From: Acidobacteriota bacterium
GTDB taxonomy: Bacteria > Acidobacteriota > Vicinamibacteria > Vicinamibacterales > UBA8438
NCBI GenBank assembly: GCA_021296515.1
Contig: JAGWAH010000024.1
Location: 724-38,529, forward strand
Length of the DNA: 37,806 nt
Reading direction: 5' to 3'
Shown: positions 17,623 through 29,507 of the stretch, piece after piece
How the letters are laid out: every line of letters starts with the position of its first letter
How positions within the stretch are numbered: the first letter of the stretch is position 1
Made by a program: the position numbers and the translations under genes
Notes under the pieces: model-generated
Database searches by the model: none
What the model was told of the DNA's origin: nothing
Seen by the model: only the letters and a program-made list of their open reading frames with translations

Positions 17623-19359
17623 TCAACATTGGCAGTCGAGCGCGAAGGCAACGATGATGTCGTCGCGCAGATCGTCTCCGGCGGCCGGGGGATTCTGACC
17701 GTTCTCCTCGGCGCGCCGGCCCTGAAACGGCACGGCGACGTACTGTACGCCGCCGACCGCGTACGACGTCGGCGTGCCGGTCGCCCGATGGTGTATGGGC
17801 CTGATGCGCCACCGCGGCGTACCGGACAGCGCATCGAAGGCGCGGAAGTTCGTACCGCCCAGGAAGACGAGATCGCCGGCGGTGGCCAGCGTTGCGCCCA
17901 GCGGTTCGATGCCGACTTGCTCGTCGAACGGAAACTCGCGGATCCAGATCCTCCGTCCGGTATCGACGTTCCAGGCCTGCAGCTCGTCGAGGTGGTCGGT
18001 ACCCTCCCGCCTGAACCACTTGTCGTCGGCGCCCACGAAGGGGTGGCCGGGCCTGTACTCGACCGCGCGCCCCTCCATCACGCCGCAACGATTGTTGTGC
18101 GCCGAGATGTAGAGGAGACGGGTCCGGGGACTGAATGCCTCCGGCGGCCAGTTGCGCGCACCGCCGGTGGAGGGGCAGAAGACAGCGCGCTTCCCGATAC
18201 CCGGAACGCGCGCGGCATCGTAGGTCGGCCGTCCGGTCAGCGGGTCGAGGCCCACGAACACGTTCTGGTGAACGAAGGGCCGCGCGTCGAGAAACCGCAT
18301 GCCGGCCGCGGTTCGTTCGAGCCGCCAGAGGTAGCCGTTGCGCCCCGCGTGCACGAGCGCGCGAGTCGTGCCGCCGCCCCGGTCGACGGTCAGCAGCAGC
18401 GGCGGACTGGCTTCGTCCCAGTCCCACGACCCGTTCCCGTGGTACTGGAAGTGACCTCGCAGCTCGCCGCTGTCGGCGTCGAGCGCGATCGTGGAGTTCG
18501 TGTAGAGGTTGTCGCCGGGACGGGCGTCGCCCGTCCATGGGCCGCCGTTGCCGACTCCCCAGTAGGTGAGGTCGAGCGCGGGATCGTAGTTGCCGGTCAA
18601 CCAGACCGAACCGCCGCCGGTGCGCCACGCGTCGCCGTGCCAGGTACCGCTGCCCGGTTCACCCGGAGCCGGAATCGTGTGTCGCTTCCAGACCTCGTCG
18701 CCGGTCTCGGCGTCGAGCGCCGTGATCGATCCCCGTATCCCGTGCTCTCCGCCGGAGGTTCCGACCATGACCTTGCCCTTCACCACGAGCGGCGCCATGG
18801 TGACGTAGTAGCTGAGCCGGTAGTCCTCGACGGCCCGCTCCCAGACGACCGCACCGGACGTGGCGCGCAGGGCCACGACGTGTGCATCGAGCGTGCCGAC
18901 GTAGACCTTGTCGCCGTACAGGGCCACGCCCCGGTTCGTCGGATGCGGACGCTTGAGATCGGAGGGAAGTTCCCGTTCGTAGCGCCACAGCAGGGCGCCG
19001 CTGTCCGCTTCGAGTGCGATCACCTGCGCGGCCGTGGTCACGAACATCGTGTTTCCATTGACGATCGGAGCCGCCTGCAAGGCGCCGTCCCGCACTCCGG
19101 TTCGGAATATCCATGCCGGCGCGAGATCCGCGACGTTGCGCGCGGTAATCTGATCCAGCGGGCTGTATCCCCATCCGTCGTAGGTCCGCCGGTACATCAG
19201 CCAGTCTTCGGGGTGCGGTTCGCGCAGGCGCGCGTCGGTGACCGGGACGTAGGCACGCGTCTCGTCCGGTGCGTCCTGCGGCAGCGTCTGCACGAGCGTG
19301 ACGGTGGAACCGCCCGCCAGGGCGGCGGCGAGCCCGAGCCGCAGCAGGTTGCGAGTCAT
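17623..19359 (-). CDS. PQQ-dependent dehydrogenase, alcohol dehydrogenase type
   Basis: The 578-residue protein has a signal peptide (LLRLGLAAALAGGSTVTLVQ) and a quinoprotein beta-propeller. It shows repeated tryptophan-docking blades such as LDAETGDEVWKRHT and VALRATSGAVVWE, and the family segments TNRGVALYGDKVYVGTLDAH, GNGSWDWDEASP and YWGVGNGGPW. It should act in the periplasm, oxidising an alcohol or similar substrate with PQQ. The vicinal Cys-Cys disulfide that usually precedes NRGVA is absent (RPHPTNRG), so electron transfer may differ or a related family is involved. No cytochrome c domain is fused. ATG at 19359. It is divergent from the proline racemase-like gene. Confidence 0.82.
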   Translation of the reverse strand: MTRNLLRLGLAAALAGGSTVTLVQTLPQDAPDETRAYVPVTDARLREPHPEDWLMYRRTYDGWGYSPLDQITARNVADLAPAWIFRTGVRDGALQAAPIVNGNTMFVTTAAQVIALEADSGALLWRYERELPSDLKRPHPTNRGVALYGDKVYVGTLDAHVVALRATSGAVVWERAVEDYRLSYYVTMAPLVVKGKVMVGTSGGEHGIRGSITALDAETGDEVWKRHTIPAPGEPGSGTWHGDAWRTGGGSVWLTGNYDPALDLTYWGVGNGGPWTGDARPGDNLYTNSTIALDADSGELRGHFQYHGNGSWDWDEASPPLLLTVDRGGGTTRALVHAGRNGYLWRLERTAAGMRFLDARPFVHQNVFVGLDPLTGRPTYDAARVPGIGKRAVFCPSTGGARNWPPEAFSPRTRLLYISAHNNRCGVMEGRAVEYRPGHPFVGADDKWFRREGTDHLDELQAWNVDTGRRIWIREFPFDEQVGIEPLGATLATAGDLVFLGGTNFRAFDALSGTPRWRIRPIHHRATGTPTSYAVGGVQYVAVPFQGRRAEENGQNPPAAGDDLRDDIIVAFALDCQC

Positions 19360-19512
19360 CCCTTCCGGCTACCTCCGGCCCCGCCGGCCGTGCCGATGGC
19401 GCCGGACAGGCGGTGCGTCTGACGCATCGGCGCCGGTGCAGGGGCGGATGGTGAGAGCGACGGCGAGGCGGTGCCGGGGCGCCATTGCGCGCCTATGATA
19501 CCCATTGGAAAC

Positions 19513-20511
19513 ATGAGGCGACGTGTCAGGACGATAGACGCGCATGCGGGGGGCGAGCCGTTGCGCCTGGTGGTCGATGGGTTCCCCGCCCCGGTCGGGG
19601 CATCGATGCTCGACAAGCGGGCCTGGGTGCGCCGCCGCCACGATGGCGTCCGCCGGGCCCTGATGCGCGAGCCGCGCGGGCACGCCGACATGTACGGCGC
19701 GGTGCTGACCGAGCCGGTGTCGGCCGGCGCCCACGCCGGCGTGCTGTTCATGCACAACGAGGGCTACAGCACGATGTGCGGGCACGGCGTCATCGCGGTG
19801 GTGAAGATCGCCATCGAGCAGCGGTTGCTGCAGCTCGCGGATCCCGGCGCGGACATCGTGCTCGACACCCCGGCCGGCACCGTGCGGGCGCGCGCCACGT
19901 TCGGCGAGGGCGGCAGGGTCGAGGCGGTGTCGTTCGTCAACGTGCCGTCGTTCGTGCTCCGGGCGGGGATCCCGGTCGACCTGGACGGCCGCGTCGTTCC
20001 GGTCGACGTCGCGTTCGGGGGCGCGTTCTACGCCATCGTCGACGGCGAGGCGGCCGGCGTGCCGCTACGCGGCGAGCAACTGGCCCGGCTGCGCGCCCTC
20101 GGCGGGACGATCCGGGACCGCATCGACAGGGCCGTCGACGTCGTGCATCCCGCGGACGCCCGCCTGCAGGGGATCTACGGGACCATCTTCACGGGACCGC
20201 CCGACGCCGAAGGGGCCCACCTGCGGAACGTGACCGTCTTCGCCGATGCGCAGGTGGACCGTTCGCCGTGCGGCACCGGAACGTCGGCGGTCATGGCGGT
20301 CGTCGACGCGATGGGGCTGCTGGATGCCGGCGGCTGCTTCGTACACGAGAGCCTCATCGGCACCACGTTCTCGGGAGCGGTCGAGGACCGGACGTCGGTG
20401 GGCGACCTGCCGGCCATCGTGCCGCGGATCGAAGGGCGCGCCTGGATCACCGGACACCACGAGTTCGTGCTGGACGACGAGGATCCGCTCTGCGACGGCT
20501 TCCTGCTGTAG
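19513..20511 (+). CDS. Proline racemase / hydroxyproline epimerase family
   Basis: The 332-residue protein has the usual family length and both catalytic cysteines: Cys89 in MCGHG and Cys253 in DRSPCGTGTSA. Two Cys residues are the signature of proline racemase and 4-hydroxyproline 2-epimerase, whereas trans-3-hydroxy-L-proline dehydratases carry Thr at the second position. It is therefore a PLP-independent racemase or epimerase acting by two-base proton exchange; the exact substrate is not decided. ATG at 19513 is chosen because the conserved start VRTIDAHAGGEPLRLV follows directly. It lies 82 bases upstream of feoAB but probably has a separate function. Confidence 0.88.
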   Translation: MRRRVRTIDAHAGGEPLRLVVDGFPAPVGASMLDKRAWVRRRHDGVRRALMREPRGHADMYGAVLTEPVSAGAHAGVLFMHNEGYSTMCGHGVIAVVKIAIEQRLLQLADPGADIVLDTPAGTVRARATFGEGGRVEAVSFVNVPSFVLRAGIPVDLDGRVVPVDVAFGGAFYAIVDGEAAGVPLRGEQLARLRALGGTIRDRIDRAVDVVHPADARLQGIYGTIFTGPPDAEGAHLRNVTVFADAQVDRSPCGTGTSAVMAVVDAMGLLDAGGCFVHESLIGTTFSGAVEDRTSVGDLPAIVPRIEGRAWITGHHEFVLDDEDPLCDGFLL

Positions 20512-20593
20512 ACTAGGCGAAAATGAGATCGGGTCGCATTCCGGGGGGATGCCCGGGGTGGGTCCCGGTGTCGCGCATTCGGGAGGCGTAAAC

Positions 20594-22021
20594 GTGCACC
20601 AGGGCCTCCGTACACTCGATCAACTGCCGATCGGCCAGAGTGCGGTCGTACACCGCATCGACTGCGAGCGCCGCGTCGGCGGCCGGCTCATGGAGATGGG
20701 CCTGCTGCCGGGCACGCGGATCGAGATGGTCCGCCGCGCCCCGTTCGGCGACCCACTGGAGATCCGGCTGCGCGGTTACCTGCTGAGCCTGCGGTCGGAC
20801 GACGCCGCCGAGGTCTCGCTGGCGCCTCTCGACCAGGTGGACCCCGGAGACGATGGCGAGACGTCGGGAACGCCGTCCCGCTTCGACGCCCATCCACCAC
20901 GCGAAGCGGTTCCGAGGGCGCGGGTTCCGCGCGTGCTCGTCGCCGGCAACGCCAACTCGGGCAAGACCACCATCTTCAACGCCCTGACCGGCGCGCGCGC
21001 CAAGGTCGGCAACTATCCGGGAGTCACCGTGGCCCGGTCGTCGCGGGAGATCGAGCTTCCCGACGCTACCCGTGTCGAGCTGGTCGATCTGCCCGGCACC
21101 TACAGTCTCAGCACGCACTCGCCGGACGAGCAGGTCGCCGTCGACGAGGTGCTCGGACGGCGCGGCGAGGTGCCCGACGCGGTGGTGGTCGTCGTCGACG
21201 CGGGGACGATGGAGCGCGGCCTCTATCTCGTCCTGCAGATCGTCGAGACCGGCGTGCCGGTCGTGGTCGCGCTGAACATGGTCGACGAGGCGGCGGCGGC
21301 CGGCGTGACCGTCGATGCGGGCCGGCTCTCCGACTGGCTCGGCATCGCCGTCGTGCCGACGGTCGGCTCGACCGGCGAGGGGCTGGACGATCTGCGGCGC
21401 GCCATCGGCGGCGCTGTAGACCTGGCGCCCCGCGGCAACATTGCGTGGACCGGATTCCCCGCGCCGGTGGAGAAGGCGGTATCCGAGGTGGAAAGGGCCT
21501 TGCACGGCGGCGCGTTCGACCGGACGCCGGCCGCGCGCCGGTCCTGGGCCGTCTGGTCGTTGCTGTCGCACACCACCGACGAGGACGACGTCGAGGGACT
21601 GCCGGCCGTTGCCCGGAAGACCGTCGACGATCTGCGCCTGCGGGCGGCCGGCGAGCAGGTGAACCTCGATCAGGAGGTCATCGCCGCGCGCTACCGGTGG
21701 ATCGAGACGGTGGTGGCCGGCGGAGGGCGGCAACCGCGGCTGGACGGATCGCATCGACGGCATCCTCACCCATCGCTTCTACGGGATGGGGGTCTTCGCG
21801 ATCGTCATGGCGCTCCTGTTCGAGGCGCTGTTCGCCTGGTCCGAGCCGTTCATCGGCGCGATAGAGTCGGCCACCGCGGCACTGCAGACGGGGGTCACGG
21901 CGGTCCTGCCGGAGGGACCGCTGCAGGACCTGATGGTCAACGGCGTCATAGCGGGCGTCGGCAACGTCGTGGTGTTCGTGCCGCAGATCGCGATGCTGTT
22001 TCTGTTTATCGCGGTCCTTGA
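20594..22021 (+). CDS. feoB: FeoA-FeoB fusion, N-terminal part (frameshifted)
   Basis: The GTG start at 20594 is well supported by GGGAGG seven bases upstream. Residues 1-75 are a FeoA-like SH3 domain (LMEMGLLPGTRIEMVRRAP). After a linker comes the FeoB GTPase: G1 GNANSGKTT (118-126), G2 PGVTV, G3 DLPGTYSL, G4 NMVD. The G-domain tail reads AARYRWIETVVA to about 21718. From there the expected membrane part continues in the next frame (TGG at 21741, WTDRIDGILTHRFYG), so a one-base shift lies in 21716-21741, in GC-rich GGCGGAGGGCGG. Read literally, this frame runs on with unrelated sequence to a stop at 22021. The intact gene would be a ferrous-iron transporter of about 830 residues. Confidence 0.82.
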   Translation: MHQGLRTLDQLPIGQSAVVHRIDCERRVGGRLMEMGLLPGTRIEMVRRAPFGDPLEIRLRGYLLSLRSDDAAEVSLAPLDQVDPGDDGETSGTPSRFDAHPPREAVPRARVPRVLVAGNANSGKTTIFNALTGARAKVGNYPGVTVARSSREIELPDATRVELVDLPGTYSLSTHSPDEQVAVDEVLGRRGEVPDAVVVVVDAGTMERGLYLVLQIVETGVPVVVALNMVDEAAAAGVTVDAGRLSDWLGIAVVPTVGSTGEGLDDLRRAIGGAVDLAPRGNIAWTGFPAPVEKAVSEVERALHGGAFDRTPAARRSWAVWSLLSHTTDEDDVEGLPAVARKTVDDLRLRAAGEQVNLDQEVIAARYRWIETVVAGGGRQPRLDGSHRRHPHPSLLRDGGLRDRHGAPVRGAVRLVRAVHRRDRVGHRGTADGGHGGPAGGTAAGPDGQRRHSGRRQRRGVRAADRDAVSVYRGP

Positions 22022-23090
22022 GGACCTGGGCTACCTGGCGCGTGTGGCCTTCGTGATCGATCGCCTGATGGGCCGCGTCGGGCTGCACGGCAAGGCGTTC
22101 GTGCCGATGCTGTCCGGGTTCGCCTGCGCCATCCCGGCGGTGATGGCCACCCGGACCATCGAGAGCCGGCGGGACCGGCTGATCACGATGCTGACGCTGC
22201 CGATGGTCTCCTGCAGCGCCCGGCTGCCGGTGTTCGCGCTGGTCACGGCGGTCGTCTTCGCGGGCGACGCGCGCGTGCTCGGCCTGTTCAGCGCCGGCGC
22301 CGTGGTGCTGTTCTCCATGTACGCGCTCTCGGTGGCGGCCACGCTGGGCGCCGCGGCGGTCCTGCGCCGGACCGTGCTCAAGGGACCGCGGCTGCCGCTG
22401 GTCCTGGAGCTGCCACCCTATCGCGTGCCGCTGTGGCGCAACGTCGTGCTGGTGGCGTGGCGCGGGCTGCGGAAGTTCCTGGTCGACGCCGGGACCATCA
22501 TCCTGACGATGACGATCATCCTGTGGGCCTTGCTCTCCTATCCGCGCAGCGCCGAGATTGCCGAGCGGTACGAGCAACTGCGTGCCGACGTGGAGGCGAC
22601 CGTGGCCGGCCCGCAGGCCCGCGCGGAGCAGATCGCGCTGCTCGACGGCCGCGAGGCGGGCGAGAGCCTGGAGTACAGCATCGCCGGACGGGTCGGGCAC
22701 CTGTTCGAGCCGACCATGGAGCCGCTCGGCTTCGACTGGCGCATCGGCGTCGGCATTCTCGGCGCGTTCGCGGCGCGCGAGGTGTTCGTGTCGACGCTCG
22801 GCATCGTCTTCGGCATCGCGGACGCCGACGAGGAGAGCCAGTCGCTGCGGATGTCGCTCCAGGAGGCGACTCACGCGGACGGCTCGCCTCTGATGACCCC
22901 GCTGGCCGGGGTCTCGCTGATGGTCTTCTTCGTGCTGGCCTGCCAGTGCATGAGCACGATCGGCGTGGTCCGCCGCGAGTCGGGCTCGTGGGGCTGGCCG
23001 GTGTTCATGTTCGCCTACATGACGGTGCTCGCCTACGGGGCGTCGCTCGTCGTATACCAGGTGGGATCTCTGCTCGGGTGGGGGGTGTGA
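21786..23090 (+). CDS. feoB: FeoB membrane domain (C-terminal part after frameshift)
   Basis: The 434 residues from ATG 21786 are the transporter part of FeoB. The frame is open upstream and matches FeoB from at least TGG 21741. Two Gate motifs are present: VPMLSGFACAIPAVMATRTI and LMVFFVLACQCMSTIGVVRR. They surround MTLPMVSCSARLPVF-type helices (seen as TLPMVSCSARLPVFALVT) and AFAAREVFVSTLGIVFGI. It moves Fe2+ across the inner membrane, powered or gated by the G domain. Whether a functional protein is made depends on the 21716-21741 shift being real. Independent translation from 21786 lacks a clear ribosome binding site. It overlaps the next small gene (TGATG). Confidence 0.82.
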   Translation: MGVFAIVMALLFEALFAWSEPFIGAIESATAALQTGVTAVLPEGPLQDLMVNGVIAGVGNVVVFVPQIAMLFLFIAVLEDLGYLARVAFVIDRLMGRVGLHGKAFVPMLSGFACAIPAVMATRTIESRRDRLITMLTLPMVSCSARLPVFALVTAVVFAGDARVLGLFSAGAVVLFSMYALSVAATLGAAAVLRRTVLKGPRLPLVLELPPYRVPLWRNVVLVAWRGLRKFLVDAGTIILTMTIILWALLSYPRSAEIAERYEQLRADVEATVAGPQARAEQIALLDGREAGESLEYSIAGRVGHLFEPTMEPLGFDWRIGVGILGAFAAREVFVSTLGIVFGIADADEESQSLRMSLQEATHADGSPLMTPLAGVSLMVFFVLACQCMSTIGVVRRESGSWGWPVFMFAYMTVLAYGASLVVYQVGSLLGWGV

Positions 23091-23302
23091 TGGACTGGCA
23101 GGAAGCCGCGGTGGCGGCGATAGTGGGGACCGCGGTCGTCTCGCTCTACCGGCACCTGCGCGGCATCTTCGCGACGCCCACGCGCAGCGGCGGCGCGTCG
23201 TCCTGCCACGGCTGCGGCGACGAATGTGCGTCGGAGGAGAGCGGCCGGCCCACCGCGGCGGCGCGAGCCGTGTCTGCCGACCCGACCGGCGCGATCCACT
23301 GA
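23090..23302 (+). CDS. Small Cys-containing FeoB-associated membrane protein
   Basis: The 70-residue protein has one N-terminal transmembrane segment (AAVAAIVGTAVVSLYRHL) and a Cys cluster (SCHGCGDEC, residues about 38-46). The arrangement matches the FeoB-associated Cys-rich membrane proteins often encoded directly after feoB. Its ATG at 23090 overlaps the FeoB stop (TGATG), so it is translationally coupled. It may aid Fe2+ handling at the transporter exit; this is inference from position and family. Confidence 0.75.
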   Translation: MDWQEAAVAAIVGTAVVSLYRHLRGIFATPTRSGGASSCHGCGDECASEESGRPTAAARAVSADPTGAIH

Positions 23303-23373
23303 CGGCGCCGGATCGGCCGCGTTGCCGGGTGGCGTGTCGTGACGCCTGTACCGCTCCCGGCGGCTGCGGCCGC

Positions 23374-23946
23374 CTATTCGCGGCCCTCGAGCGCACCGGC
23401 GGCTTCGAGAAAGTCGTCGAGGCGCCGCCGGTGCTCCTCCAGGATGGCGTGGCTCCAGCGCGCCGCGGCCAAGTCGTAGACCGCGTTCTGGTACCACAGT
23501 ATCTCGTCGAGGTCGGCGCTGAACGCGTGGAGGAAAGCGGCGCCGCGGGCCTCGATGCCCACGACCATCTTCGTCAGGTTGTGAATCTTGTCGGCCGAGG
23601 CCACCGCGAGCGAGCCGAGCCGCGGCGTCGTCCGGAGCTGCTCCAGGTAGGCGAGCTTCCGAGCCTTCCAGCGCGCCGGTTTCGGCGGTTCCGAGACGTC
23701 CTGCACCATGCGCAGCACCGGTTCCCCGAAGCGCGCCTCGATTACACCCGGATCGAGGTCGGTGTCCTCCAGCGTGTCGTGCAGCAGCGCCGCGACGACG
23801 GTCTCCTCGTCGAGGCCGAAGTCCGCGGTGATGAGCGCGACCGACAACGCGTGGGACGCCTCGAATCCGCGGCCCGCCTTGCGGCGCCGCAGGCCGTGCG
23901 CCTCGAGCATCGTGGTCACGGCGTGCTCGACGCGAGCGGAATACAT
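23374..23946 (-). CDS. Small HD-domain (p)ppGpp hydrolase-like protein
   Basis: The 190-residue protein has the HD signature of RelA/SpoT hydrolase domains. His32 is in ASHALSVA, His56-Asp57 in LLHDTLEDTD (with Glu60/Asp61), and Asp119/Asn123 in ASADKIHNL. These are the metal ligands and motif spacing of MESH1-like small alarmone hydrolases. There is no synthetase or TGS domain. It would degrade (p)ppGpp or another nucleotide pyrophosphate, including perhaps NADPH as in animal MESH1; the substrate is unproven. ATG at 23946. It is convergent with the feo locus and followed on the same strand by no close gene. Confidence 0.82.
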   Translation of the reverse strand: MYSARVEHAVTTMLEAHGLRRRKAGRGFEASHALSVALITADFGLDEETVVAALLHDTLEDTDLDPGVIEARFGEPVLRMVQDVSEPPKPARWKARKLAYLEQLRTTPRLGSLAVASADKIHNLTKMVVGIEARGAAFLHAFSADLDEILWYQNAVYDLAAARWSHAILEEHRRRLDDFLEAAGALEGRE

Positions 23947-24030
23947 GGGTCGACGTGTCGCGGACGACAGGTATCGGGCACCTGAGCCCTGGGTCGGCGG
24001 CCGGTGATCGGCAGCGTCATCGACGGGCGA

Positions 24031-24948
24031 TCAGGGACCGTCGTTGGTGGCCGGCGGAGCCGCGTAGGAGCGTCGCGCCCGCGCCTGCATCCCCCGTTGC
24101 TTGATGCGCACCTCTATCTCGTGCAGCCGCCCGTCGCGCCGGGGCGTGAAGCCGATGACGTACTGGCTGTGCAGCTCCTGCGCGACCCGCGTGAAGGTCG
24201 GCCCCAGGTCGGCCGCCTCGGTCAGCTCGAAGTAGCCGCCGCCGGTCTCTTCCGCGAACCGCCGCAGGTTCCGATCCGGACGGGTCGTGACGTAGCGCGC
24301 CCCGTTGAAGTAGTTGCTCTCGAACCCGATGGAGTAGATCATCACCTCGTCGGCGATGGCCCGGTTGAGCACGTCGCGGGAGCTGGCGTCGCTGTCGGTG
24401 TCGTCGCCGTCGGTGAAGAGCAGCACGACGCGCCGGCCGGGCACGTCCGAGAGCGCCGCGAGCGCCGTGGCGGCGGCGTCGTAGACACGCGTCGAGTTTC
24501 CGAAGTCGAGACGGGGCAGCCAGCGGATCAATTCGTCGCGGTCGCCGATGAACTCCGCCGGCTCGATCTCGACCTTGTCGTTGAACGCGCCGACGCGCGC
24601 CCGATCGAACGGCAGCATCCGGATCAGGAACTGCTCGGCCCCGGCCATCAGGCGCCTGCGGTTCAGGTCCATGCTCGCGCTGGTGTCGAGCATGACGACG
24701 ACCGTGATGGGGCGCACGTCGTTCTCGAACAGCACGATCTCGGCCCGCTCGCCGTCGTCGAAGACCTCGAAGTCCTCGCGGAGCAGATCCGGTACGAGGC
24801 GGCCGTTGCGGTCGGTGACCGTGACGAACAGGTCGACCAGTTGCGTGCCGCTCCGGAACAGGGGCTGCTGCTGCGCTGTGACTCCCGCGCCCGCCAGAAG
24901 CAGTCCGGCCAGGACCGCCAGAACCGCGCACGTTCGTGTAGAAGGCAT
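24031..24948 (-). CDS. Secreted VWFA-domain protein, Acidobacteria type
   Basis: The 305-residue protein has a signal peptide (VLAVLAGLLLAGAGVTAQ). A short beta segment follows (LVDLFVTVTDRNGRLVPDL, REDFEVFDDG), and then a VWFA domain with the MIDAS motif DTSASM (Asp88, Ser90, Ser92). The segment before the VWFA domain is typical of the VWFA-related family abundant in Acidobacteriota (TIGR03436-like). It probably binds a divalent metal and a protein partner in the periplasm or outside; its function is unknown. ATG at 24948. It is divergent from the DUF3347 gene across 225 bases. Confidence 0.83.
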   Translation of the reverse strand: MPSTRTCAVLAVLAGLLLAGAGVTAQQQPLFRSGTQLVDLFVTVTDRNGRLVPDLLREDFEVFDDGERAEIVLFENDVRPITVVVMLDTSASMDLNRRRLMAGAEQFLIRMLPFDRARVGAFNDKVEIEPAEFIGDRDELIRWLPRLDFGNSTRVYDAAATALAALSDVPGRRVVLLFTDGDDTDSDASSRDVLNRAIADEVMIYSIGFESNYFNGARYVTTRPDRNLRRFAEETGGGYFELTEAADLGPTFTRVAQELHSQYVIGFTPRRDGRLHEIEVRIKQRGMQARARRSYAAPPATNDGP

Positions 24949-25173
24949 GGGCGCAGCTTACCGCCGACTGACCGCCAGTGCAACGAATGTGCAACCGATT
25001 GGCCGCCGGGTGCGGTGTCCCGTCGCGGATGGCGCGCGGCCGGTCGAACGTTCCGGCAATCTGGTCACCAGGGTCCGGCCGCTCGTTGTCAGGACCGCGC
25101 CGGGAGAGTACGTTAGACAGAACGTGCCCTGCGTCGGGCTCGGAAAAACACAATGAGTCGAGGGAGGAAGACC

Positions 25174-25596
25174 ATGATCAGGATTGCAGCGATCGCGGCG
25201 GCGTTGGCGGCGTTGGCGGTTCCGGCGTCCGCGGCGGTGGCCGACGGCCTGGCCGCGCCGTACCTGCACATCCAGGTGGCGCTCGCCAACGATTCGACGG
25301 ACGGGGTGGCCGAGGCGGCTCGCGCGATCGCGGCCGAGGCGGCCGGCATGGGCGAGCAGGCGGCGGCCATCGGCGCGGCGGCCGAGACGCTCGCGGACGC
25401 AACCGATCTCCAGTCCGCGCGCGACGCGTTCGGTCCCTTGAGCGACGCTCTCATCGTGTACGGCAGGGACGTCGGGTTCGGCGAGCTGCGCCTCGCCTAC
25501 TGCCCGATGGTTGACAAGGAGTGGCTCCAGGCGACCAGCGAGATCCGGAATCCCTTCTACGGCTCGATGATGCTGACCTGCGGCGAGTTCCGGTAG
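25174..25596 (+). CDS. Secreted DUF3347-type protein (CusB C-terminal-like)
   Basis: The 140-residue protein has a signal peptide ([19 protein letters not shown]) and a DUF3347-like body. [20 protein letters not shown] and [14 protein letters not shown] are followed by the metal-site-like tail [12 protein letters not shown] and [19 protein letters not shown]3347 domains are usually found at the C-terminus of copper/silver efflux adaptors or as small periplasmic proteins, and the Cys/Met-rich tail suggests metal binding. ATG at 25174 is preferred over 25153 because GGAGG lies nine bases upstream. It is not coupled to any efflux gene here; metH follows after 187 bases. Confidence 0.78.
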   Translation: MIRIAAIAAALAALAVPASAAVADGLAAPYLHIQVALANDSTDGVAEAARAIAAEAAGMGEQAAAIGAAAETLADATDLQSARDAFGPLSDALIVYGRDVGFGELRLAYCPMVDKEWLQATSEIRNPFYGSMMLTCGEFR

Positions 25597-25783
25597 CTTC
25601 CGAACAGCGGTTTCCTGCGGCGGCAGTTGCCGCGATCTCGGCCGAAGCCGGCCGGTCCGTCGTCCCCGGCGACGCGGTACGATGTCCGCCTTCCATTTGC
25701 CGCGGAGGCGCTGGGGAGCGTCCGGCTACGAGTTCCGCGGCGCGGCCCGGCCGGGGAACGGCAATGCGAGACACGGGTACACA

Positions 25784-29503
<3,720 letters not shown>

Positions 29504-29507
29504 CCTC

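Noticed and set aside
21690-21790. Programmed ribosomal frameshift in feoB
   Set aside because: No slippery heptamer, internal stop at the shift or downstream hairpin is evident; sequencing error or mutation is simpler.
25597-25783. Cobalamin or SAM riboswitch in the metH leader
   Set aside because: The 187-base leader shows no B12-box or SAM-box core that I can recognise; a covariance search would be needed to settle it.
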